Of a stretch of 64,000 nucleotides of DNA, positions 10,316 through 21,378 are shown in pieces. How positions within the stretch are numbered: position 1 is the first letter of the stretch; the number at the start of each line of letters is the position of its first letter. Where the stretch lies: the NCBI GenBank assembly GCA_958295665.1, contig OY282560.1, positions 260,843,368 through 260,907,367 on the forward strand. Reading direction: 5' to 3'. The DNA comes from Tipula vernalis. Its lineage: Eukaryota; Arthropoda; Insecta; Diptera; Tipulidae. Both the position numbers and the translations under genes were made by a program. Under the pieces are notes generated by a model. The model worked only from the letters and a program-made list of their open reading frames with translations, searched no databases and was not told the origin of the DNA.

Positions 10316-12654
10316 GTATATTTAATAAGCAACGATATTTCAATATGGAAATTATAAATTTTAATGTGGCACGAAATAACCAAATTCTTAAAATCAAGTA
10401 AAGAACTTGGTAATACAATACTTAAAAAAGTTAACCGAAAATTAAGTCAAACAATTTTTGTCAGTAAGATCTGACCTAAGATCTCACAATCATTCACTTT
10501 CATTTCACTTGGTGCCACTTGCCACATAAAAATGAATAATATAATAAGCGGTAAATTGGATCAATTCCTAATATTGTTCTGCAGAATACTTTTTGACAAT
10601 TAAATAAAAATAAGTTTCTGATTTGTTTAATTAATGGAATCTCTAAAATTTATAAATACTCAAATCAAATTTAATTCATTGTTAAATTTCTCTGCATAAT
10701 TTTTAATTTGGTGGTGCGTTAACTTGCAATGCAGCAAATATTAATTCGATTGTTTTTCTGGGCCTAAGGAGTTATTGACGATATTGCATTTAATCCTCCA
10801 GAATTTTAATTTTATAACAAGTAACTTATAACAACTTTGTAAATTCTCTAGTAATCGAAGCTTCACATACGACAAAAAATCTAACATTAAAACGTCTTTC
10901 GTTAAAATGAAAGTTTCAATTGTTAATAATAATAGCAATAATATTTATAATATAAAATTCCACTTGACTTATCGTCTAATCACAAAAAAAAAAATAAAAA
11001 ATTTAAAAATTTATTTTATACTTTCCTAACAGAATTGAAAATTACCATAATCATAATTTGTAATCGCATGAATTTAACATTTTTTCTTCTCAATTGATTT
11101 TTCCATAAATTTTATGTTTTCATCACCAAATGCACCATTCAACTATACACATCGATTTGATAATCGACCACAGTTGATCTATATATGCCTTGCGGCGGAA
11201 CAAAATAATTTTATTAAGAAATCTCTCAACAAAAAAAAAATAAGAAAAGAAACAATATAAACATAATTGTCTTGTACAACAACGACAACAATCATAATAA
11301 TAGTAATCTGGAAATTGGTTATGATTTTTACGCTGTATCTCACACAGCACAATGTTATAACACCCACTATGTCCAATTTATGGAATTATTTCATGTAAAA
11401 CATGTTGAAAAATTGAATTACAATAACATAAAATTGATCGATTAACATTTTGTTACAATTGTTGCAATGATCATAGACTTATTGTTATATGATGTTGAAA
11501 CCTAGTTGCGTTTACATTTTATTCTTAATTATGATCACCTAAATCATAAATCTAATTTATATAAATGCAGAGGTTCTTAATCTATTTTACGCGAAGCAGA
11601 TTTTGTTCTTTGCTATTCAACTTTCGGCTAGAAAGACTTTGTTATTCGAGTTTCGGTAGAATTCGAACTCCTTTAAAACTTATTAAAATTCCTCAAATCG
11701 ATCTATAAAATGCACAACGCCATTCATTCCATCCCAATCAACTTATTTTAATTTTAGGTTCAAAAAAATATTATAATATTTCCAACATGTTCGAGTGGAC
11801 GGAGAAGTACACAATAGTATTTAATTTGTTTCAAATTAAAATTTTATAATTCGTGCAAGAAGTTTAAAACAAAATAAAAATTTTGAAATCCACCTGTAAA
11901 TTCAAATGTTGAATATTAAATCTTTCAACATCAATCGAAGGCGCCGAAATTAGTTTATGGTGAGTAAAGACTACCTTTGGGGTCACACTATAATTATTAT
12001 ACAGCTATCTATCTCCACAACCGCTTACATAACATCGAAAATTTGTTTATGTTTAAACATCAGTGCATGATAGCTTGCAAAATCTGTACGATATTAAGAA
12101 CTTCGTTGCTCTGTTTTGGCTAATTTTGTTCTTGTTTCGTAATAAATAACTGTAGTGTTGCAAAGAATAAGAGACAATATGCGTGCAACAAATCTTTTTT
12201 ATACATTTCTGATTATTTATTGTAGGAAGAACTTGTTCAATTATTAACATATTAAAAAAAAAGTATCTCTCACTATGATGTAATTTGGTAAACCTGCAAC
12301 GCCTGCCGCTTGTGTTGTTTATATAAAACATTGAATCAAATCGAAAAGTCATAGTACCTAATTCTGAAATCATCTTTTTGTATAAAAGCTGCAACAAACT
12401 CAATACAAATAATTAAAGCGACTTGTATTTTGCAAGTTCACAAAGAAATTAAGAATATGACTAATATAGTGATGTATAAACCACAGATGTAGAACTCAAC
12501 GATTTGCATATGCGTCATATACAGTGAATGTTTTTGAAATTCGGGTACTCAGTATATTAAAATTAATTTTTATTTCTGTTTTTATTTCGATTATGGTTTA
12601 TTATAATCAAGATACCTTAATTTATTTGTATCTCACAAATAACCCCACTACGTT
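10316..12654. other. AT-rich, no gene recognised
   Basis: About 2.3 kb of AT-rich sequence with homopolymer runs. The longest open frame (12053-12403, minus, 116 codons) has AT-driven composition and no recognisable motif. No inverted repeats, RNA genes or clear splice-bounded islands were seen. Confidence 0.6.
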
Positions 12655-13062
12655 ATCAAGCATTGTGTTCCTTCCGAAGCGATTGGACCTTGCAGTCGAT
12701 GCTGATGGTTGCCCTCAATCAACCCACGATTTTCTGCGCTTGGGATTCTCAAAATAAATCTAATTTTCATCCCCAGTCACAATTTTATGCAAAAAACAAT
12801 TTCGTTCGTACCGTTGGACCAACATTTCACTGATGATTTTTCGAGTTGCCATTTGTCTTTCGTTCTGTTGATGTGGCACCCATTTTCCTTCCTTTAAGAT
12901 CTTTCCCATTGTAAGTAAATCAACGGAAATTGTTTGCTGAGCAACGTTTACACGCATCTTCATCCAAAAATTCTTGCGGTTGTTGGTTTTCAAACTTTTC
13001 CGGTTGAACTGGACGTTTAAACCCGCATTCACAAGTATCTCGAGAACGAACATGTTCACCAT
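12655..13062 (-). pseudogene. mariner transposase fragment (decayed)
   Basis: Read on the minus strand, an open stretch (13062 to 12760) carries hallmark mariner transposase text: NVAQQTIS (end of a helix-turn-helix), LLTMGKILKEGKWVPH, then KIVTGDEN with the first catalytic Asp of the DD34D triad. The frame hits a stop where GDEKW is expected. Translation then continues through IYFENPKRRKSWVD, a stop, and GQPSASTARSNRFGR in the same region down to about 12655. The N-terminal DNA-binding domain and the last two catalytic acidic residues are absent, and no terminal inverted repeats were found. A dead internal piece of a Tc1/mariner-superfamily element. Confidence 0.88.
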
Positions 13063-13740
13063 AACTTCCCGAAGAATACGGTAACTTTTAGCAGCAATTT
13101 TTGTTCAAAATGAAATAATAAATTAAAACTTCCCGTAAATGCTCTTTTTATGCTACGAAATCCGACATTTTCAGCGCAAAAATATCTATAATATGAACAC
13201 TACAAAAATTTGTCATTTAATGTTTTAAAGCTTGCTGTTAATGAAACAAAATGACGTTCCTGTCGATTCGCATACGAGTATATATCAACACGTGTGTAAC
13301 TCCATCTAAATTAACCGGTAAACCTGGTATATAATTCGGTTATTCATAGGTCACATTATAGGCTAAATTTAGAGATTATAGTACGATACGGCGTATTTAC
13401 CATGCAAAATTCGATCAAAAGTCTTTTATTTGTATCGTTTAAAGTTGGCCGTAACGTAGAGTGCCAAATAATGTACTTCCCCAAATAATACATCACTGGT
13501 ATGTTACTTGGCACTAATTTTGAAACAATATATCATGATATATTATTACGAGAAAGCATTTTTATTTCAAAAATTAATAATAGCAAACATCCATTTTTTT
13601 GGGGATATGATGCAGTCTGTTACGTACACACCAAGGTTGAGAAGTGTATTATTATAAACGAGAGCAAGGCTCGACAATAAGTATAGTTAGATAACTGCAG
13701 ACTTGTTAATCGAAATCGATCTTAAGAAAACTATTTGTGA
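13063..13740. other. AT-rich, no gene recognised
   Basis: No coding signal. A loose inverted pair (GTGCCAAATAA at about 13461, matched by GTTACTTGGCAC near 13504) may be chance. The stretch separates the mariner relic from the palindromic element that follows. Confidence 0.55.
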
Positions 13741-13869
13741 ATTCGATTCGAACGAATTCGACTCTTCGATGTATAAGATTCGTATTTGATTTAAATAAGA
13801 AACGAATAAATCTGATTCAATTCAAATAAGAATCCAATCTTCGAAAACTCGAATACGTTCGAATCGAAT
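13741..13869. repeat. 129-bp imperfect palindrome (MITE-like)
   Basis: The left arm starts ATTCGATTCGAACG (13741-13754) and the right arm ends CGTTCGAATCGAAT (13856-13869). The arms pair imperfectly inward for about 58 bp each, leaving almost no loop. No coding capacity and no clear target-site duplication. Probably a small foldback DNA element. Confidence 0.6.
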
Positions 13870-14033
13870 AATAAACAGCAAAATTTTAATAAAACTCATC
13901 GATTTTTGGTTGCTGACAATATCCTGTATTATTTTGCTATGGAGAAGATGGAAATAACTTCGAAATAGATTAGAGAAACCCCACAAACGATGAACTATGA
14001 ATAAAAAAAGAAAATTGTTTCCATTGTTATGGC

Positions 14034-14955
14034 ACACTGTATTTTATTTGCTGACGACATGAAAATATATGCAAACATCTCGTGTGAATTGGATCGTGAT
14101 CTATTTCAGCGGACCTGAACACACTTTGCGGTTGGTGTGTTGCTAACCTTATGTTTCTGAATGTTGATAAGTGTCACGTAATCACCTATTCCAGGTCTAA
14201 GCCTCCAATAGTTTTTGACTACTTTCTAAATGACATTAGATTGGAGAGAGTTAATGTGGTTACTGATTTTGGGCGTTATCTTTAGCTCGGATCTAACGTT
14301 TAATTCTCACGTCGATGCGGTTGTTAACAAAGCCTTTTCGATGTTGGGGTTTATTAAACGATCAATGGTCCCCGTTCTACGAGTCTCATTCAAACAGAAT
14401 TGAAAATGTCAAAAAACTGTTTCTATTATTTGTTCTCAGAAAATTACCGTCTTTTGAGAGTGACAATAGTTTCAGACTATCACCATATGTAGACCGATGT
14501 CGTTTCCTGGATCTCCAATCTTTAAGTGCTAGGCGTACATGCGAAAGTGCCATATTTGCGCGTGACATCATCTGTACTGACATTCTGTCACGTTTTAATA
14601 TTTATGCTACTCAACGCAACTTACGCCCCCGAGAACTCCTTCATATTCCGACTGCAAGTTGGAACTATAGCCTCCATGGTCCTATAGCGCGCATGCAATG
14701 AGATCTTAACACTGTTGCTGATTGTTTTGATTGTAATATTTCCAGAAAGAAATTTAAAAAACGAGTCGCTAGGCTTTTGTTTTAAAGGTTATTTTAAAAT
14801 GTTTTGCGTTAATTGTTAGATCTGTTGATGTTGGTAGGAACTTTTAATTTTTCATTGTATTTAAATTTTAACTTTATATTTAAAATAAAATTTTTTGTAA
14901 ATAATATGATGTAAGCCGTTTTTGCATAGACATGTTGGTTGAAAATAAATAAATA
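14034..14955 (+). pseudogene. LINE fragment: RT catalytic motif to 3' end
   Basis: Starts at a reverse transcriptase core: FADDMKIYA with FADD at 14047-14058. It then runs with stops and frame changes through the thumb (DFGVIFSSDLTFNSHVD, about 14261-14313) and a C-terminal region with NRIENVKKLFLLFVLRKLP and PYVDRCRFLDLQSLSARR (about 14391-14540), which is typical of LINE ORF2 proteins. It ends near 14785, with an AATAAATAAATA-type 3' end to about 14955. Everything upstream of the catalytic motif is missing. Frames shift at least three times, so it is inactive. Confidence 0.85.
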
Positions 14956-15299
14956 CATATTGAAACTTTGGAAGATCGATTTCGGATAGCTCCTTGATCA
15001 ACTATAGAATAGCTGTTAAAAAAAGTAGAGGTAACACCATACTACAAAGTAGTAAACTTCGTTTACTACAAAGTAGTAAACTTCGATAAAAGAATCCCTA
15101 ATCCAGAGGGTGAGATATGTGCGCCGAGGAATGATTGGCCATGGGGTTAAATGGGTTGCTAATATGATACTATGGATACCAGGCACCTCGAGTTTAAATT
15201 TATCCTTACCAGAGCGAGAGGCTATGCTGTAGCGGACCTTCATTTCCTCAATACAATTTATAGTATATGTATGGGTAAGCGCATCTAAACGCACCAATC
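14956..15299. other. Intervening DNA with a 24-bp tandem duplication
   Basis: ACTACAAAGTAGTAAACTTCG occurs at 15041-15061 and again at 15065-15085, a 24-bp period, each copy holding the palindrome ACTACAAAGTAGT. A minus-strand open frame of 93 codons (15297-15016) runs through the duplication and matches nothing I know. No confident gene. Confidence 0.5.
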
Positions 15300-17660
15300 T
15301 CAGAAAATATCAAGATCCAAAACGACTGCTCCAAAACCTTTGAAAACCAAAGAAAAAACACGTCATACTTATCTCACGTCGAGGCTTTGGAGCAGTGCCA
15401 GAAGAAAATCAAAGGCATAGCTGTATTTACGGACCAACGGACTCGATGAAACAACTGAGGCATGGAACTTCCTCAACCTAAGCTGCCTTTTTCAGAGTGG
15501 CGACTGGGACATGGGGCTCTTACAGGAGACTTGGGGCAACAATGGTCTTCTATGTCGCTCCTCACAATATATCTTCTCTATTAATCAATTTATTTTCCCT
15601 ATACCACCACGATTTCAGTAGGTAAGCCGTTACCCGAAGGAGGCAAGAGTACGATAAATATCGCATCGGTCTCCAGAAGTGGCACAGAGGTTTATCAATT
15701 ATTGCACATTTCATAATCAAAAATTTACTATTGGCTGTAATGCTAACCCTCATCACATAGTTTGAGGAAGCAGTGACACCAACATTAGAAGTGAGCAAAT
15801 ACATACAGTGGTTCCATCCAGCGCCATTCTGGACTGGCATATATTTCAAATTAGAACGCTCTTAAAACTAGAGTTAGTTGTGATTGTGAAAATACCCAAA
15901 CGAACCAACTACCAGTCTATAAGTAAAGACTTCATGAAAATACAACTGGTACCAACAGACCACTATCAACTCTACTTATTGCCTCGCTAGTGAATCATAT
16001 GACCTTACCTAATGCTTTGTGGTAGAATTTTAACCTGGGAATCAAAAAAAGAGAAGTTCGTAACTCATTAACAGAGCCAAGAGGATGAACGATGGGATAA
16101 ACTATCCCACCTATCCTACTGAATGTAAAGAAAGAGCAAAACGGAAAGCCGGGCATTTTCTACCAGAAAACTGGCAAAATACCTACAGCTTGCCGACTTC
16201 AAAATGCACTCTCCTTAGAACACAGGAATCCTTTGGGTTCTATTAAGAAACCGAGTGAAGATTAAAACATATCAAGGTAGGAGACACGCGAATTTCTAGT
16301 GATAAGTCACTTCCTTGAGTGTATATTCTTTGGAAAACAGAAGAATAACGATGTAACCAGCTTGAATCTTCACAGTGTTTCAAATGAGGCGTATAAGCAT
16401 TGTAAGAAAATTTTTACTCCTAGAGCGATCTTTGGTCGTTAGCACGTTATATAAACTGTACAGAGTCAGCTACATATACTTGGAACACGTCCCAAAATGC
16501 TGTAGGGTTCGATTGAGTCTTATTCCAAAAATTGGCAAAATATTAGGAGAACCGAGAATATTAAAGGCCTATTAGCCTCATGATCATGTCTACTCAAAAC
16601 AAAGGAGAAAATACTTTTTAGATCCCAGGCAACATGCTTGTCAGACTGGTAAATCACAAGAAACGGCCGCGCATGAATTGACATCAGAAATCGAATATAT
16701 TCTCCGGTATAAAGAAATACTCGTTCATTTATATTCAAGGCGCATTCGATAGTAAGAAATTCGATATAATTCAAGAACAAACCGAAGCAAGGGGAATTGA
16801 CTCCTGTACTATAGGGTGGATAATTAATATGCTTAAAAATAGACGTATTATTGGCTCCTTTGCTAATGAAACCATCATGATTGCAGCTTCTAGAGAATGA
16901 CCACAGTGAAGTCGTAGTACACCAGTATTGTGGTTGCCCGTGACGGATCAACTATTCACTAGATTAAACACAGTAATTTCTGAACCGTTACTTACGCTGA
17001 CGTAAGTCGTAAACGACTGGTGAACTGAGGTTGGCCTTAGTGTCAATCCAAACAAAATTAATTATACCCTCTTTACAAACTGAAGAAAAATAATAAGTTA
17101 TAATACCACTAAAGATTTAGAAACAATTGTTTTATTTAAATAAATGTATTAATCAATGGATTTAATTAAAGTGATTTAAATCTGATTAAATCTTTTAAAA
17201 GGAAAGGTGGCTCGAGAGGCCTAAACCTAAAAGTAACAAACTTAATCAAAACTATTCGATCAGTGCACAACGGCATTCTAGGCAAGTTAATTTAGCGGAG
17301 CGGATGGCTCAACAATTATCGGATATTATAGCTAAAATATTAGATTGCCAGAGGAATTTCGCGATTAAGCTGTACCGAGAATGATCATCATAACCTCTCT
17401 ATCCCATTATGCTTCTTTTGGTACACCGACGGGTCAAACATGAATATGGATACTGGCGCGGAAATAATAGGGCCTGGCCTCGGAAATCGCTGGGTAAAAT
17501 TTTGAAGGCCTTCCAAGCAGACTTTTGCTATCGAGGTATCTATACTTAAATCTCTCAGGAAGAAATTTAAAGTATCGAGATTTACAGAGAGAATGAGAAG
17601 GTCTAAAACAGACCGCTGCAGGTTCTGCAGCTGAGAATCCATAATAGATCTTACATTTAA
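15300..17660 (+). pseudogene. I/LOA-like LINE relic: endonuclease, RT, RNase H
   Basis: A badly decayed copy still readable in order. Endonuclease: DWDMGLLQETWGNNG (about 15500), GCNANPHH with GSSDTN (about 15734-15781) and a linker IPKRTNY (about 15892). RT: YLEHVPKC (about 16478), DPRQHACQTGKSQETAAHEL (about 16621), and a YAD remnant of the catalytic box (about 16993). RNase H: YTDGSN with GTGAE (17421-17460). Stops and shifts occur throughout. Endonuclease, RT and RNase H in one ORF2 indicates the RNase H-bearing I/LOA-type lineages; that clade call is inference. The intact minus-strand LINE lies immediately after it. Confidence 0.82.
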
Positions 17661-17947
17661 AACTGAGCTGTTTTTATTATAAAATTTATAAGTGGCAAAA
17701 AATGAACACAACAAAACGAAAACCATTATTTTATTTATTTATTTATTTATTTATCAATTAGCCAATGCTGTTTAAACCTAATGTTTTTGTACAACATGAA
17801 TATATACAATAATTAAAGTAGAGAATAACAGACAAAATTTAAAATTAACACAAAGAATAAAACAAAATATCCAAAGATAATATATATACAAAATATATAC
17901 ATACATAAACATATATACATTATATACATACTATTTACACCAATCAA

Positions 17948-20794
17948 TCAAAAATTTAGATTACCTTGTACCAATTTTAACATTAATCCTTTAAAAATAT
18001 TCAAAGAACCAATATTCTTTAGTTCCAGTGGTAGGCTGTTCCAAATGACAATCATGTTCACCAAACAGGAGTTATTGTAAACCTTTGTCCTATTGATAGG
18101 CAAGTTGACATTTCTTGTTCGCAACGATGTAGAAAAATCTAACTTCTCATGTAAATACAATGGTTTACCCGTTTTAATAATACGGAAAATAAAAGCCGCA
18201 GCTCTATAACGATAAAATTCAAACAAGTCACATCCAATAATAGAAACCCTAAATTCAGAGACATGGTCAAACTTCCTAAGGTCATAAACATATCGAATGC
18301 AGTTATTAAACGTAACCTCAAGTAAACGCCTAGAAGTACTATCACAGTTATTAAATATTACATCACAATATGTGAAAATTGGTATAATCAGACTTTTAAC
18401 AAGATATATGCGTAAATTCACTGGACAAAACTTTTTTATTAACCTAAGTGAGTATAGACAATAATTAACACGCTGGCATAGGGATTTTATATGATCAATC
18501 CAAGTGAGTTTAGGGTTCAATATTAGTCCCAAGTTATTAACTGTAGGCACAAATGAGATAATATCATTGTCTAAATAAATCAGAGGTGCTATATTATGAG
18601 AATTATTTGTAGAAAGCAATAATGCTTTACTTTTAGTGGGATTAATAGCAAGTGAATTATTCTTGGCCCATAAGGAAACATTTTTAAGATCTGCATTAAG
18701 TCGCATGACAATCTCATCCAACTCTGAAAAATCGCCACCAATATACAATTGCAAATCATCAGCATAAAGATGAAATCGACAATTCCGAATATGCCCAAGC
18801 AGATCATTAATATAAATGGAGAAAAGCAAAGGCCCCAAAATAGAACCCTGAGGCACCCCGTCAAATACTCCTCGAATACTCGATTGAGCTTCTCCATGCT
18901 TTACGAAATGTTTGCGGTCGCTCAAATAAGAATGAAGCAACATAATAGCAGAATTCGAAAATGTATAATACAAATGTAACTTCTGAAGCAAGTGGATATG
19001 GTTAACACAATCAAAAGCTTTAGAAAAGTCTAAAAGGACTAAAATACCAAATGAATGGCCCTTGTCCAGAATAGTTGATAGATCATCAACTATATGCACC
19101 AGTGCAGTGGTAGTGCTATGACCAGGTTTGTATCCTGATTGAAATTTGCTTAGAAAATCAAACCGGATAAGGTGTTCGGTAATTTGGAGTTGAATAATTT
19201 TCTCTAGTACCTTTGATAACGCCGGTAAAATACTTATCGGACGAATACCACCAATACCAGAAACCACATCCTTTTTAGGCAGGGGAATGATAGAAGCAAC
19301 CTTCCACAAATCAGGAAACACCGATTTCGTTAAACATTGGTTAATAATAAATGTGATATGAGGCAGAAATAATTCAATAAACAATTTAAGTACTTTAAAG
19401 TTTATATTATCATATGCCATTAGATCCGATTTAACAGCACGAATCGCATTCAGCACCATAAGCTCATCGACACAATCAAATACAAACGCGTAGCTTACCG
19501 AACTAATAAAATTAGAATTAGGTAAAGGTAAAACACCAACAGAATCACTAAACTTACAAATTCCATTCAAAATTTCTTCGGCAGAAAACATAATGACTGC
19601 CTCATTTGATGTACCTAAAACTCCAAGTTTTTTTAAATTGACCCACGTTCTTTTAGAATTGTATACATTCCCAAAATAGAATGAATGCTTAACGTCATTA
19701 ATGCATTTGTTGGTTTTATTTCTATAGTACTTAAAGGAAGCCAAATCATGCTCCAATCCATATTTTTTGTATTTTTTATAAACCAAATCTCTACGCTCCA
19801 TTAAATCCAAAATATAAGCATTTAACCACGGAGCAGTAGGACACCTATTTAAAACTCTCTTACGAGGCACACAGATATTATCCAACTGTAAAAGGTTTAA
19901 GTTGAATTCCTCAACCATATCATTCACATCCGCATAAAAACGAAAATTCAACCAATCCAACGAAAAGAAACAACTTACAAAACTCTCACGTTCAATCGCT
20001 TTAACATCAGCAACTACGGTATAGGAAATTTTATCCCTGACTCGACAGAATTTATAGCATGCAAAAACCAAGTCGTGATCAGAAATAGCAGGAACAGCAT
20101 GTTGCCCAAAAGAAACAATATTATGCCTATCAGGCTCATACAAAATGATCAAATCCAACAAGCTGTTATCTAATCTAGTCGGTTTAAAAGGTAAATAATA
20201 TAAATTGTACAAACTCAACCAATCACTAAGTTTATTGTTAGTCAACATGTTAAAATTAAAATCACCGCAGCAAATAACTTTTACATACTGAAACACATAT
20301 TGAGAAAAAATTATTTGTAAATTATTAATATCCTCCGTACAAGCCGGAGGCGGGTTATAAACAATCAAAATAAGAATTTTTCCAAACCGTCCAATAAGTT
20401 CAGATGCCAAAATTTCAACTTTTCCAAATGTGCCAGAAAATAATTTACAGACTTTTAAAGTATCCCTGAAATAAATACCAACCCCACCCCATCGTGTATT
20501 ATTTATACGATCGAAACGTATTAATTTATAATTATTAATATGTAGTGACTTGTCTGAAATTTTACCGTTAAGTAGAGTTTCCGTTAACGCAAGAAAATCA
20601 AATTTGTAAACATCCAACAGTATAGTAATGTCATTAAAATGTTTAACTAAACTACGAACATTTAGATGACCAAACCATAAACAAGAACTGGCACTAACCT
20701 GCAGACTATCACCTGGAACAGCCTTACCACCGTTTGAAGTACAATCTAAAAACCTTGTGGATTGGGTTGGCGTAGCCCTAAAAAAGGATGACTC
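17948..20794 (-). CDS. LINE ORF2: endonuclease-reverse transcriptase, intact frame
   Basis: A single open frame of about 948 codons. Endonuclease: HLNVRSL (catalytic Asn), LALTETLL (catalytic Glu), CGDFNFN (Asp/Asn), AISDHDLVF (Asp-His), all retained. A linker region with PWLNAYIL follows. RT: ASIIPLPKKD, GIRPISILP, SKFQSGYKPGHST, LLDFSKAFDCVNH, GVPQGSILGPLLFSIYI, and YADD (18755-18766). The thumb and C-terminal region follow, with CDVIFNNCDSTS. No in-frame ATG precedes the FNML of the endonuclease core, so the first half of the endonuclease cannot start at a normal ATG in this frame. The frame opens only about 48 nt before the ORF1 stop, at -1 relative to ORF1, just upstream of a slippery heptamer. 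It is either made as an ORF1-ORF2 fusion by -1 frameshifting or begun at a non-ATG codon. The protein would nick target DNA and reverse-transcribe element RNA in the nucleus. It looks capable of function. Confidence 0.93.
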   Translation of the reverse strand, partial: ESSFFRATPTQSTRFLDCTSNGGKAVPGDSLQVSASSCLWFGHLNVRSLVKHFNDITILLDVYKFDFLALTETLLNGKISDKSLHINNYKLIRFDRINNTRWGGVGIYFRDTLKVCKLFSGTFGKVEILASELIGRFGKILILIVYNPPPACTEDINNLQIIFSQYVFQYVKVICCGDFNFNMLTNNKLSDWLSLYNLYYLPFKPTRLDNSLLDLIILYEPDRHNIVSFGQHAVPAISDHDLVFACYKFCRVRDKISYTVVADVKAIERESFVSCFFSLDWLNFRFYADVNDMVEEFNLNLLQLDNICVPRKRVLNRCPTAPWLNAYILDLMERRDLVYKKYKKYGLEHDLASFKYYRNKTNKCINDVKHSFYFGNVYNSKRTWVNLKKLGVLGTSNEAVIMFSAEEILNGICKFSDSVGVLPLPNSNFISSVSYAFVFDCVDELMVLNAIRAVKSDLMAYDNINFKVLKLFIELFLPHITFIINQCLTKSVFPDLWKVASIIPLPKKDVVSGIGGIRPISILPALSKVLEKIIQLQITEHLIRFDFLSKFQSGYKPGHSTTTALVHIVDDLSTILDKGHSFGILVLLDFSKAFDCVNHIHLLQKLHLYYTFSNSAIMLLHSYLSDRKHFVKHGEAQSSIRGVFDGVPQGSILGPLLFSIYINDLLGHIRNCRFHLYADDLQLYIGGDFSELDEIVMRLNADLKNVSLWAKNNSLAINPTKSKALLLSTNNSHNIAPLIYLDNDIISFVPTVNNLGLILNPKLTWIDHIKSLCQRVNYCLYSLRLIKKFCPVNLRIYLVKSLIIPIFTYCDVIFNNCDSTSRRLLEVTFNNCIRYVYDLRKFDHVSEFRVSIIGCDLFEFYRYRAAAFIFRIIKTGKPLYLHEKLDFSTSLRTRNVNLPINRTKVYNNSCLVNMIVIWNSLPLELKNIGSLNIFKGLMLKLVQGNLNF
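20779..20785 (-). promoter_or_regulatory. Candidate -1 ribosomal frameshift site (T TTT TTA)
   Basis: On the minus strand the ORF1 frame reads CCT TTT TTA GGG. T_TTT_TTA is a canonical X_XXY_YYZ heptamer in the ORF1 zero frame, 33 bases before the ORF1 stop. A one-base backward slip leads directly into AGG GCT ACG CCA, which is the ORF2 frame. The ORF2 frame is closed by TAA only 9 bases further upstream, so the heptamer sits in the very short window where the two frames overlap. A stimulatory RNA structure was not identified. Confidence 0.55.
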
Positions 20795-21222
20795 TTAGGT
20801 ATATTTTGGAATTCCTTCACTAGAACACCAGCTGGCCAAGAAGTTGGATCCATCAATTTGTCAAACATAGTAACAGAAATTTTTATTTTAAATGATGAGT
20901 AATCCTGTTTGAAATTATCCTTTAATTTTGGTGTAAAGCGATGAACAAATACTTCCGACAAATTGAAATTGTCTAGCAAATATTGCCTGATATTTGCTTC
21001 AGTAACATCCGGGTGAAGTCTGGAGACAAAAATCTGTTTTCGAGGCTCCACAGGACGTAAGGTAACACCGCTACCAGTGCCAATAATATAGTTGTTCATA
21101 ACATTTTTTGAAATTGAAGATGTTGACTGCTGGGCTGGAGTATTCATGCTCGCGGGAGCACTAATAATTTTCTTGCGTAAATCCATTGTAACAGGCTGAT
21201 TTGTCGTCAATGAGTTAATGCC

Positions 21223-21378
21223 AGGTAGAGGATAACCAACTGGCAAACCATTTGATTCCGTAACATCTGAAGCAGGTTGACATTCCGGTGAAGAAACATT
21301 AGGTAGAGGATAACCAACTGGCAAACCATTTGATTCAGCAAGATCTGAAGCAGGTTGACATTCCGGTGAAGACACATT
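21223..21378 (-). repeat. 78-bp in-frame tandem duplication within ORF1
   Basis: Two adjacent 78-bp units with only a few differences encode PNVSSPECQPASD-(LA or VT)-ESNGLPVGYPL twice. The length is a multiple of three, so the ORF1 frame is kept. It lengthens the flexible linker between the finger and the C-terminal domain. Confidence 0.93.

Noticed and set aside
12053..12403. 116-codon minus-strand frame as a gene
   Set aside because: AT-driven composition, no motif, no splice or composition support.
15016..15297. 93-codon minus-strand frame as a gene
   Set aside because: Part of it is the 24-bp tandem duplication and no family is recognisable.
17388..17726. 112-codon minus-strand frame
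   Set aside because: The plus strand here encodes the RNase H remnant YTDGSN of a LINE relic; the minus frame is its shadow.
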